Source: Phragmites australis | Taxonomy: Eukaryota; Streptophyta; Magnoliopsida; Poales; Poaceae | Assembly: GCF_958298935.1 (NCBI RefSeq) | Contig: NC_084942.1 | Coordinates: 7,323,501 to 7,387,500 of the forward strand | Length of the DNA: 64,000 nt | Reading direction: 5' to 3' | Shown here: positions 35,126-46,160 of the stretch, piece by piece | How the letters are laid out: every line of letters starts with the position of its first letter | Numbering within the stretch: position 1 is the first letter of the stretch | Translations under genes and position numbers: made by a program | Notes under the pieces: generated by a model | What the model was told of the DNA's origin: nothing | Seen by the model: the letters and a program-made list of their open reading frames with translations, nothing else | The model's database searches: none

Positions 35126-36349
35126 TGATGCAACTTGACGGTTGATGACGGGATGATCGGGGCCAAGCGAGGTGCTTGGTGCCGAATGATCAGGAGGGCG
35201 GATGGAGTCAAGGGTGATCCTAACCATGCACATAGATGTCAAGCAAAAGCTTGGAAGGAAGGATGAAAATGGTGTGTTGATAAAGTCAAGAGAAAGGGAT
35301 GCCGGTGCAAGTGGCAAAGCGTCCCAGAGGGAACGAGAGTTGGAGAGACTTGCTAGTGGTCAAGATCACAAGACGGAGTACACGCGTCGACACCGGGATG
35401 CTCGCTTTGGGTTAGAGCAAGTGGCAGTGAGTCACGCTTTGAGAAGCATGCAAGGTGGTTTCAAGGTTTGGCCTCAAAACTGTGGAAGGATAGAGTGCAT
35501 GTGGCATCATCGCGAAGCTAGAGTTGAGGCTAAACTAAGTCATGAAGGTGCCACGGCCATCCTATGGATGGTGAGAAAGTCAGACAAAACTACCCCTGGT
35601 GGTTGGTGGGACTGCATTGTTAGGGAAGGGTGGTTCAGGGCATGATTGCTTAAGAGTTAAGCCACCCTCCTTGGCCTATAAATAGAGAGTTTTTGGAGTG
35701 TTTTGAGAGCCTTCCGCTTGTTTTGTGTGGAGAGGGAGAGATGACTGCTTAGCCTATATTTAGGTGAGAGCTTTTGTGAAAAAACACTTTGTAATTTTCC
35801 AAAAGAAGGCATTCCTTTGAGCTTAATGAAGAGAGTGTTTTTGCATATGCTTGAGTTAATCTCCTTCTAGTCTCCTACTTTTTGTTTCCCATGTTTTGGT
35901 GCAAGTTTTTAGTGTTTTCTTATTGATTCTCATTTTCCTTGAAAGCTGCTCCTTTTGGGTCGTGTAAGAGGTGTTCTTCCTATTGCTAGAGGGTTAATCT
36001 TCTCATATGAATTGGTCTTGAACCATCCCAACCCTTTGTATCGATCAACTTGAAGAATCTTTTTTTCTGGTGGCTAGTTCTCGTGTTTAGAAGTTTTTCT
36101 TCTAGTTGATTGCTTTCTTGCACTATGAATCTTGATATGGCCTTAAATGGGACATAGAGTTCTCATCCATCGAAGAGGAGCATTAGTTTTGGAAGTCTTG
36201 CAATATGTTCTTGTCTCTCTTGCTTCCGCATGTGTTTTTTAGGTGTCCTGGGTTAAAGAATAGGAGAAGGCCATCAATTCTGTAAGAAATTTATTTAGGT
36301 GGCTATTCACCCTCCCCCCTCTAATCGACGTTCTTGGTCCTACGGTAAT

Positions 36350-37312
36350 TTATGAGGATAAAATAATTTTGAGACAATATACTTTGTGATATTGCTCTTT
36401 ATATAAATGTACGCATTTTAGCAACACAAGTAGCATTATCGTCATAGATAATGATAGATGATTCTGATGAACCAATACTACATGATTCTTGTATGTAGTT
36501 AATCATTCTGTGAAGTTATACACATTCATGTAATGCTTCATATAATTATTTTAGAATGATTAGTGGAAGTATCCACAAAAGTCTGATTTTGATGACTTCT
36601 TTCAAAAAGGCTTTTCCACTATGTAAGTATACAAATTCTATCTGTGACATGGTATTTTGGGGATCAGATAAATAGCAAGCATCTAACCATAGTCATAAAT
36701 TGGATTTTCTGATAAAATAAACAAAGATTCTTTTGTACCTTAGAGATATCTGGGGATATCCTTTACTCCTGCTCAATGGCATTTTGTTTGAGTTGCACTA
36801 TATTTAGCTAGCAAATTATATACGAATACAATATCAGGCATGTTGCAATTTGCAATACACATTAGCACTCCAAAGGTACTGAGATGTGGAACTTCATGTC
36901 ATAATATCTTGTCATCATTCCGATATTTGAATTGATTTTTATCCATTTCAAGGGATTGAACGACCATAGGTATTTGGATGATATATCCGTATTAAATTTT
37001 TTCAATATCTTATGGATATATGAGGACTAGTATATAAGAATTTCTGAGGGAATATACTCAAGTTGTAGGCTTAAGCAAAATTTGGTTTTACCCAAATTAT
37101 TCATCTCAAATTCCATCTTAAGATGATTGTGTGCTTCTTGTGTATTTTTGATGATATTAAGATCATCTATATATACTGAGATGATACAAAATCCTTTTAA
37201 GAATTTATTTATAAACACATATGAGAAATTATCATTATTTGAGTAACATTTCTGCAGAAGGAACCCATTCGGTCAGTTTGTACCATATTTGTCCAACTGT
37301 TTTAAGGGTCTG
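36350..37312 (-). pseudogene. CopD reverse transcriptase end and RNase H start
   Basis: On the minus strand LKQ-type residues and FLLQKC begin after the HarbF site. Then GFCIISVYIDDLNIIKNT with the YxDD catalytic motif, HNHLKMEFEMNNLGKTKF and SLQLEYIP (37027-37218). Further down are broken pieces of RNase H, such as IIIYDDNATCVAKM near 36400-36470. The domain continues at 8475-8624 beyond CopA. Multiple stops are present. Confidence 0.8.
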
Positions 37313-37804
37313 TGTGTTTTTTTATTGTGATTCTAAAAATCTGATTCTGGATTGTGGATTCTAAAAAGCTGGATTGTGAAAAGTTGGATCATAAAAAGCT
37401 GAGTGTTGTTTGCAACCCTGGATTTTGGATGTCTTGGACGGTTGTTTTTTGTTTTCTATAATACTTCTAGTTGTTGGATTGAGTTTTAGAACATAGTTGA
37501 GCCTCCAAACCTAGTTTCAGCCCATAAATGATGTAGGACATCATATGATGTGAGTGTTGACTATTGTAACTATGACCGCTTTTGTTAGCTCGTGTTGAGG
37601 CTTACAATAATGAAATTTATGTGAGTGTTGAGGCTTGAAATAACCGAGAAAGAGAAGGAAGGAAATCACACACCAAATAAAGATAACACCAATGATATGT
37701 TTGTACTTTTGTCCCTAGAACATATCCTCTAATGGACATCAAGGATAATAACAATTTGCTATCTCATAGAAATAAAGCGTTAGCAAGATTATCACGAAAG
37801 GTAT

Positions 37805-38922
37805 TCATGCCTCCATCTTTGTCTCCTAATCCATTGCCACAACCTCTTTGAGATGAAGATGATTGACCCTCACTTGGTATAGTTTACGTCTTGATCACAC
37901 CTCTCAAAGTCTTCATCTATCAAAGCGCTTTCTCGAATGAAGTTATGAAGAGCCATGCATGCAATAATTATTTTTGTTTGCTTAACCTAGCATAACTAGA
38001 CAAGTCCAATAATATTCTCCACTTCATCTTCAAAACTCCAAATGATCGTTCGATCACATTGCGAAGAAATGAATGCAAATAGTTAAACCTTTCCTTCTTA
38101 CCAGTAGGACGCGGGCATTGTCGAAATTCCAGTAAATTGTACTTCACTCCTTTGAATGGAGCTAGATACCCCACTCGATTAGGATAACTGGAGTCAATAA
38201 GAACATGTAACATGATATATACTTATGACAAAACTATAGTGAAACGAGAGTGGATAATATGCAAATATACATTATGAGGGATGTGGAAACTTGTCACCAT
38301 ATTTGCGTAAAGCATCATTGAACACCCTCATATCATGTACCGAGCCCGGCCATCCGACAACAACAAAGGTGAACCTCATGTTAAAGTCGCATACAACCAA
38401 CACATTCTGCGTTGAATATCCATGGAGTCCCACATGTGCAACCACCCTAGATGAAGGCACAACAATAGGTACATGTGTGCTATCTATTGCACCTATGCAA
38501 TTATCGAAATGTGGCGAGAAACATGGATCTTCAAGTCTAGGATCCATGGTCTTGAACTCTGGATCTCTTGGTTTGATAATATCTGCAACAAGGAGGTTGA
38601 TGCTATCTAACACTTAATGAAATTTCCTACTAATAGTTTCAGTTGACCTCCTGAAATGGTTTTTAACTTGGCTACATGACTGTGGTGCCCCAATTGTTCA
38701 TAAAAACATGCCTAAAGATTCAATAGAACTCATGGCTCTAGTTGACTTTAAACCACAACTTGACACCAACAAGTCATGTAGCCTATTAAACAATGGTCTT
38801 CTCATCCTAAACATGTTGTAGCACTCCACCGAATTGTTCAAGGTGTTCATTACCCAAATAAAACCTGAAAGAATATATTGTCTCCTCTTCCTCTTGTGTA
38901 AGAACTTGTCACCATAGTACAT
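37805..38922 (-). pseudogene. HarbF DDE transposase remnant
   Basis: From 38922 the minus strand reads FRMRRPLFNRLHDLL (helix-turn-helix region) and SQVKNHFRRSTETISRKFH. Then come CIGAIDSTHVPIVVP with the first catalytic aspartate, HGYSTQNVLVVCDFNMRFTF and VGWPGSVHDMRVFNDAL with the second. After an intron or break at 38213-38272 come DSSYPNRVGYLAPF, FRQCPRPTGKKERFNYLHS and RNVIERSFGVLKMKWRIL with the third acidic residue, then IIIACMALHNFIRESAL. This enzyme cuts and pastes the element at TWA sites. Stops occur between 38613 and 38700 and in the tail, so it is inactive. Confidence 0.88.
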
Positions 38923-38925
38923 ACC

Positions 38926-41552
38926 TGCGAGGAACCATCCAAACAGTATTCTAATTAATCATTAAGTTGATCATTTACTTAATCACAACTTCAACGATTA
39001 ACCAGAATACTATTCTGATAGTCTCGGTACATGTTTTGTGCCTAAGATCAGAACACATGTATTTTCAATATTTAACATCACAACATAACCTAATAAAGAG
39101 TGAGTAATTAACATTAGATTACAAGTTCTTAAGCATTTACCAAGTTATTAGAATTTACAACAAAAGAGAGCTAGGTAGAGATAAAACCGACTCAACCCCT
39201 AACCAACAAAAGAAACTACGCAACAGAAACAAAAGCTAAAGACAACAAAAGATGGGTGAAGCCATATGCCCTTAGGCTTCACCCCAAAAGCACGACCTCT
39301 GAGTAGTTGCCTACTCATGCCTGCCACCACCCTTGGCAGGTGTGAAGTAGCTAAAGACCAACTTCTCCTTGACGATAGCACCTAAAAAAATAGCGTGAAT
39401 ATGAAGGTACTCACAAGACTTAATCCATAATGGATACTTATAAATAGCCCGACTCCAAAGATTATGCATTTAGATATTAGCAAGAAAAGGCCATATGGTT
39501 AAGTAAACTTCATATGTGAAAGCAAATTTGACATGAACATGTCTGAGCATCTATACTTAACCAACATGACTATCTAACACATAAGCCTCAACCGAACATA
39601 AATGTAAACGAAACCATAAAAATAATATCCACAAAACACCATCTTAACCCATCAACCACATCAATCCACACTCGTAACTCTACGACTGCTACAAATGGAC
39701 AAAAGCATGCTCATGACCGAGAGCGTGGCATTTCAAAATATTTTTTACATCCTGCAGGGGGTGTTCCTTTACCTACATGACTTGAGGACCATATGGCTTG
39801 CATGACCACATAGGTCCATACAAGAGGGTACTCATGTCAACCTTTTCCAATAAACCCTGACTGTTTGATCATGCATCGATAGGTGCGGGGGTCATCTAGA
39901 ACTACTCCTGGAGCAAAATGGACACCCTAACCGGTCTCATGCTCGACACCATCAACCCGCACGCCAAAAAGCCATGGATACAAAGGTAATATCGTTTCCA
40001 TATGAGACATGTAGTAAGCACGAATAGTGCTAAAGCCAACTGCAACAACGATCGGTGCTTAAATGATACAAGTGATCTACGCTGTCTGGAACCCTCTCCC
40101 AACCTACCAAGGGGAACTCCACATCCATGCAGAAAAACATCCCTAACATCGCCCACATCTCATCTCATCCTTACCACTCATCCAACCAACACCATCAACC
40201 CATCATTATGATTATTGTGCAAGTAATTAAAGCCAATGCTAGCGAACGTTGAAACATTTCACCGCTTGACTTCTACCAAGGACCTAAGCACTTGCTAAGC
40301 ATCGCGAATGACATTTTAAGTTAGATAACACCATATTAAACCCAGGCTACAAGTATACGGATCAACAATTATTCAAGACAGGAGAATTAATGCATCAACA
40401 TAGGTTCTACTCATCATAAACCCAACATCAACTCGAACTCATGCATAACATACATAAAGCTTAATTTATCACATATGACACATGTGATCCAAATTAATGA
40501 GAGAAGTATGCTTAGATGCTTACCTTGCTGCTCAGGTGACCGCCTAATGCTACCCATGCAACAATCGCATAATTCTGATAGATCAGCATTGCCTTCAATC
40601 ACGGTCATGTCACGCGCTAGTTCTTCGCTCACTAGAGAAGAGCGCATGCAATGATGAGCATGAATGAAGTGCAACAAAGCATGCTACAAAATGCAGAACA
40701 ACACGCTAAAGTGTAAGACATGCGAAAGAATAACAATTGTGCAATCTAAAGTACATCAGAATACCAACAGGAGGCTGGAGACTTCGAGAAAATCTCTGGA
40801 TTCTCTTGGAAGTTTTCTGGACTCTCCACCATATGGAGCCTCCAGAAAATTCTCCGGACACTCTAGACTTCTAGTGGAAGAAGTGATCGCCATTTCGTCG
40901 ATCGATTCAACTTGCATAACGAATCTATGCTACATAGACATGCATATACACTATACAAAGGGTTCTAAACTCAAATTGCACCCTAAACCCTAATGATCTT
41001 TGAGCACAATTCATTGGGATGAGCAACACCGGGGGAAAACTCGACTGATCTGATTGTGAGGTTCTCTACGCCAAAGGGAAATGTGTTTGAGCTAGTTCAT
41101 GGGCTCTAGACCTCACTCAACAACCTAGCAACTCGATTTCGAACTCAAATTCATCCAAAACGTCTAATTTGCTCTGAAGCTCAAGAACTTTGCAACTGAA
41201 GCTTCAAACTCAGGATTCATCCAACCAAAACATGCATCTATGGCATATGATCCTATGAGACTCACCCAATATGCTTTGCCGAGCTTGGGGACCGTTGATT
41301 GAAGGAGGAAAAGCTCAGAAAGAGGAAGAACGATGGTGCTCCTTGTGCTTCAACCAAAAACACCAAAAGACATCAAAACCGGCTCGAATCCTTCGGGAAA
41401 ACAAAAATGAATTGGAAGGATGGATAGCTTAGGAGCTAGTGAATGCATGAGTAGCACATGGATACCTTGATTCCTTCTCTCGAGGTGGGATTTTGGGGGA
41501 GAAGGAGAGAGTGCTTGAGAGAGAGGGAGAGCTCTTGCTCTCCTTGGCTTGG
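38926..41552 (-). repeat. GypG: LTR related to the GypC LTR, opposite strand
   Basis: It begins TGCGAGGAACCATCC, the inverse of the GypC LTR end. It then parallels 35110 back to about 32400 through CTAGCTCTCTTTTG, the GGTGGCAGG block, CACCTGAGCAGCAAGG, GAAGCACAAGGAG and the purine-rich GAGAGAG stretch. Identity is moderate, so it is a relative rather than a recent copy. Its outer end seems to be displaced by the next LTR at 41553. Units such as GGAGACTTCGAG and CTCTGGATTCTC are at 40775-40870. Confidence 0.75.
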
Positions 41553-44470
41553 TGTCGAGACCGGTTAAAGAAACAAACCAATTTGATTTATGTGCTAAGC
41601 CCAGGAATCAATCCCAATACATAGTGACTTCATTGATGGTAATTATTACAATATCCATATTTAATCGAATTAACCGTCTTACAAAAGTGACCTTCAAGGG
41701 TCGAAGAACCAAATAAACTGCAGCAGAATTAAACGAACTATGAAAACTCTAATCCTTTACAACTCTCCCACAAGCATCATCGACGTAGAAAGCATCTTAT
41801 AATGATCCACCTTCAACGTACTCCTCAGTACCTTCTCCAATTGTGTGCTTAGGGATAGCAAGAGTGAGCACTTGTTGTACTCAGCAAGTTGTGAAGGAAT
41901 AATATCCATATGAAGGCTTGACAAGGATAAGGCTATATGGCTCACTTGCATAAATTAACATTTAAGTAAAAACATTTTAAAAGCAAATATAATTAAGTGA
42001 ATATCCAACCACCTCAAGATCATAGTTTCCATCCACTAAGGTTGAACTCTCAATCATAGTTTCCACCACTATGATTGACCACCCTCAACTATGATTCCCA
42101 CCATCACAGTTGACCTGACTAATCAAAACATCCAGATATAATCATGGTAGGTTTTCAGTGCCGCTCATGACCGTGAGCACGGCTGAATATTCAGTTTTAA
42201 CTTTGCAGAGGTTGTACTTTACCCACAAGACGTATCATCCCGTTTTGTCGAGCATCCGTTGGTTGACGGATAACTCTTACACACTACTGAGGTGTGCGCT
42301 AGGAATCCACTACAAAGCCTTTACAATGCCCCTTCTCAGCACATGTCTACCTGCTAAGGTTTCACTGCCGCATGATTTCACCTCAACAAAAAAAGCCCCC
42401 TCTTGCACCTTTCGGATCCCAAGACATCATCCATTCATCGCTCTTTTGCCTGGTCTACACTATGTTGAGAGTAAGAAAATTACTCGGCTAGGCTTGTCCC
42501 ATTCTAGGCTTGTGGTAGTACTATAAACACAGAAAGGTAACCGCATGAACCGGTCCTTAGATTTGAGAAAGATTACCACTTTCCAAACCATACATCGCAT
42601 CATACCACATGCTCAAATCCCTATACCATGTTGCTACAAAAGTTATACCATCATATTTTATCATTGTTGCATAGGACCGTTATCAAGTTTGTAAAACATT
42701 AATCATGTTTACCATCCCAAAGCAAGGCTAAGCATTATCTACCCATCCATAACCCAAAACCATACTAAGGCGACAAGGATGATAAGGGAAAACTAGGGTA
42801 AAACCTAACTCTTGGGATTCACAACGATTTATTAGCATGCATGTTTATAAAACAAAATATTTGTAAAACTAGGATAAAAATGATCAAGAACACAAGTTGC
42901 CTTCACTAAACTCAGTTGGATCTTCAAAATCTTGATCCTGCAGACCTTCTAGTTCCTCTGAAATGTTGGTGTCTACTTGCAACATACATACAAAAACAAC
43001 AACACATAGATACCAAGATCCAAAAAGAACCAAACATTACACAACAAACATCATCATCACAAGATTACACTATTCCAGACAATTTGGCAAAAGAACAAGT
43101 TAAAACGGAGCTATGGTTTACATGTTATGATTTTCCAAAGATTAGAATGGGGCTAAAAAGATTATCTATAAATGAATTTATGTTGGTACAAATTTTCTAG
43201 GATGTTCCAAAGACATCAATAATTTTTTGGGATTTTTTGATATTTTCTAACATTTATTTGAATTATAAAACTATTAAATAGAATTAATTAAACCTATAAA
43301 ACATTTTCAAAAATTAATTTCCTATTGGTTATATTTTTTTTGAATTATTTTTATACTAAAAAATATTTATTGCACAATATTTAACTATTGTGACATCATT
43401 AGAACAATTAAAACAATTAAAAGAAAAGAAAATACTAACTCGACTTCTTGACTGGGCACTAGGACTGACGTGGCATGACACGTAAGCATAATTGCTGATG
43501 TGGCTGGCTGACTTGGCGAATGTTGTGGCCAAAAGGCTGACTGAGATTATGTGAGACACGTGGAGCTTCATGATTGGCTACTGAAGGGGTATGAGGATCT
43601 TCTAATCTCAGTCATTGGCTATTGATCGGACGGCTCACCTTGCTTCTTCCTTTCCCAAGCATAGACAATGGCAGCGGTGACTTCCCAGGCGGCGGTGACC
43701 CATCAAAATCCAGCCGGAAACACGTCGTCGGACTTTTGCTAATCCGTGAGCCGCGGAACTTGGACTCTGGAACCTTGCGAACACGACAGGGCTATTGGTG
43801 ATCATCGGTGGTGCGCTGTTGAGGCTAGCGATGGTGGGCAGCGGCTTGGGGCTTCGGAACTCATCGATCTCTCGGCGAAAAGTTGGGCAAAAGCTTTGGG
43901 ATGATCTGGGGAGGCTATAGGATCACATATATATAGGCGAGCGGCCTCCTTATCTCGAATTTGAGTCAGATTTGAAAGAGAGGCAGTGGCGGCTATTCAA
44001 ACTCGATTCATGCGGTTCAAACACACTCAAGACTCTATATCACGGGCAAAAGCATGCACATAGGCTCTGGAAACTTCCTTGTTTTTGATCTAAAGTCTAT
44101 CTCTATCTCTAACTCACGAATTTGGTTGGGATTTAGGGCGGCCGGTGGATGAACTCAAGTGCACAGCGTGTGATTGGCTCGGGCTCTATCAAAATTGATC
44201 TTGACTTGAGCTTCTGGATGCTCTGGTGATCGCACTGGGTGGCTGGGTGTTCGCTCTCTGGCTTCGACACGGCAACATCGGCATGCACAGTGGCGCGTGA
44301 GAGAGTGGGAAGAGGGAGTTGGAGGTAGGGGACGGTCGGGTAGGCCGGATTGACGGGCTGGGCTGCGGTCCAGAGAAAAGAAGAGAGGAGAGGGAGATGG
44401 TGGTGGGCTGGACCGGGCTGAAATCAGGAGAGGGAGAGAAAGAGAGATGGCTTCGACGTTTTCATTCTTA
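41553..44470 (+). repeat. GypH: GypE-like LTR (right end uncertain)
   Basis: It starts TGTCGAGACCGGTTAAAG, like TGTCACATCCGGTTTTAACG at 60535. It shares the order of blocks with that LTR: GAGCACTTGTTGTACTCAGC, CCGTGAGCACGGCTG (42171-42185), GCAGAGGTTGT and GAACCGGTCC. No coding sequence is found; the frames at 42158 and 42916 have no domain. The right boundary is a guess from a change of texture; no matching target repeat was found. Confidence 0.55.
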
Positions 44471-44474
44471 ACAG

Positions 44475-45216
44475 GTTTTTTTTCAAAATTATTTTACTCA
44501 TATATATACATACAAGGTATATACTACACATATATATAGCTCACAACCCTATTGCAATGGCCTCCACCCCCTTAACTATATATAGGGTGGCTTGGGCTTT
44601 GCCATTATGGAAATAGGACTCTCAACCCTAAAACCTACTCAAACACGTCCTGTTCGGCTAAAAACACGAAACGAATCCGAATAGATCTACAAATCCAACT
44701 CGAGTCGGACTCGGACTAAACACCGGATGGTCCAGTGATAACAAAATTTTAATCACCGGACTATCCAGTGAGTTCAACTCGACTAAACTCTAAATCCTTT
44801 CCTAATGTACACCAGATAGTCCGACGCTTAATTTGCACTCACCGGCGTATTGTACCAGACTAAATTTTCTAGCGAGCAAAGTCTATGCATGCAAGTTTTG
44901 CTTTTAAGCTCACTGGATGGTTTGGTGACACCAAGGATAACACACCGGATATTCCGGTGTATTCACCGGTTCATGCACTAAATCGATTTTTCCAAAGAGC
45001 AATCCTCTCTACAAGAAACATCCTTATGTACGCCAGATAGTTCGATGGCAGAATTGTGTTCACCGGACGCTTATGTCAGACTAATTTTTCCAGAGAGCAT
45101 GTTTTCTTCATGGAGTGCCCTTCTCACAGGATAGTCTGGTGATGACATGGTCTTAATCACCGGACTATCTTGTGTGTACAAAAAGCCTAGCCGTGCCATT
45201 TTTTTTGCTATCAACA
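44475..45216 (-). repeat. CopK: probable minus-strand LTR with CCGGA repeats
   Basis: On the minus strand it starts TGTTGATAGC (45216). It then has many alternating CACCGGA and TCCGGTG units (44715-45180) and, towards the other end, a TATA-like CTATATATAG followed by GGTGGAGGCCATTGCAATAG, which looks like an LTR promoter. The right boundary is supported by TG; the left is uncertain. Confidence 0.5.
44576..44585 (-). promoter_or_regulatory. TATA-like box of CopK
   Basis: CTATATATAG, palindromic, lies near the 3' part of the proposed minus-strand LTR, where a transcription start is expected. Confidence 0.35.
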
Positions 45217-45239
45217 CACTCATGGCTCAAGTAGTAGCA

Positions 45240-45426
45240 AGGGTGCAACCAATATTACATATAGATGGTTCAAGTATGATGAAACATAAAGATGGTTCAA
45301 ATAACATCAATACATATAGATAGTTGGTTCAAATAACAAATTACAATACTACATAAGGATGGTTCAAATAACAGCAATACATATAGATAGTTGGTTCAAA
45401 TGACACAAATAAAGATAGTTCAAATA
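45240..45426 (-). repeat. Short tandem units after HarbF ORF1
   Basis: GATGGTTCAAATAACA-like units recur six or more times with spacers such as ATACATATAGATAG. The array lies directly downstream of the ORF1 stop on the minus strand, in HarbF's own sequence. Confidence 0.75.
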
Positions 45427-46160
45427 ACTACTTATTTTCCTCGCACCACCTCTTCAACCAATTGAACCTCCCTTTTTTTGTGGTTAAAGTGAGGAACATA
45501 TCACAATTTTCAGCTTGAACAAAAAGCTTACTAGTCATGAAATGTTCTTCACTTCCTTCTATTGCTCGACACTCCACAGCCAAACCATCACTTCCTTAAT
45601 GGATTCCGACCACATTGAACCTTGTTACATACCGCATTACAAGATTGCATATTTTCCAAAATGCCTTTCATTATCTTAACCATAGGGTTCTTCCTATGCT
45701 TCTTGGGGCTATCAGTATTAGGAGGTGCACTTCACTTCAGTTCATTAGCATCCTTCCTATTGATGATGCTTTCCTCAAGGTCTCTTTACTAGCATCTTCT
45801 CCCACTCCTTCACCCGGAATACAAAAAGAAGAACCATCAACATGACTATTCTCAAATGTCCTTTCGAGTTTTGTGAGATTTTCAGGTGGCCCATTCCAAA
45901 ACTTTTTCCATTCTGTGTGTCCCTGAAAACCATAGAGTATTATGCATTTCAAATTTGGATACAATACAAAAAAAAAATAGAACAAATGATATGGAAAAGT
46001 GGTTACCCTAATGTGCTATTTCCACCAACAGTCACCTGCTACCACTGTTCCTTTAGCATTATCCCATCTAAGTCCTATTACTTTATTAATGGTTTTTAAA
46101 TTGCCGCTTTGTGTGTCTCTTTCCCGTCCTAGCAAAGAACTTGTCATGTAGATTCTTATG
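45427..46160 (-). pseudogene. HarbF ORF1, Myb/SANT-like DNA-binding protein remnant
   Basis: On the minus strand the pieces are FFARTGKRHTKRQFKN (46080-46130), the third helix of the Myb/SANT-like fold, then LRWDNAKGTVVAGDCWW (about 46010-46060). After an apparent intron come HTEWKKFWNGPPENLTKLE and FENSHVDG-SSFCIPGE (45800-45930). The carboxyl end RFNWLKRWCEEN stops at about 45427. In PIF/Harbinger elements this protein binds the transposon ends and partners the transposase. A double stop and frame change after FKN show it is broken. Confidence 0.8.

Larger units (their letters stand above)
8625..36344 (+). mobile_element. CopA: Sirevirus-like Ty1/copia element
   Basis: The element starts TGAGAAACC, ends CCTACG (decayed CA), and is flanked by GTAAT on both sides. 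Order: LTR, initiator-Met-type primer site, gag with knuckle, protease, pre-integrase (broken by GagB), integrase, reverse transcriptase, RNase H, a long non-coding tail with repeated GGGGGAG purine tracts, and a right LTR (broken by GypC). Removing both insertions leaves about 11 kb, the size usual for Sireviruses, which are also known for a long tail and multiple purine tracts. Many stops and changed catalytic residues show it is inactive. Confidence 0.87.
29958..36344 (+). repeat. CopA 3' LTR, split by GypC
   Basis: 29958-30678 and 35126-36344 together make a 1.9-kb LTR matching 8625-10478. The first part carries CCGGATGGTCCG-like units (30145-30560). The second includes GATGATCGGGGCCAAGCG, the TATA box at 35676 and the final GGTCCTAC. 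The open frame 35202-35645 corresponds to 9325-9606 in the other LTR and is not a gene. Confidence 0.85.
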
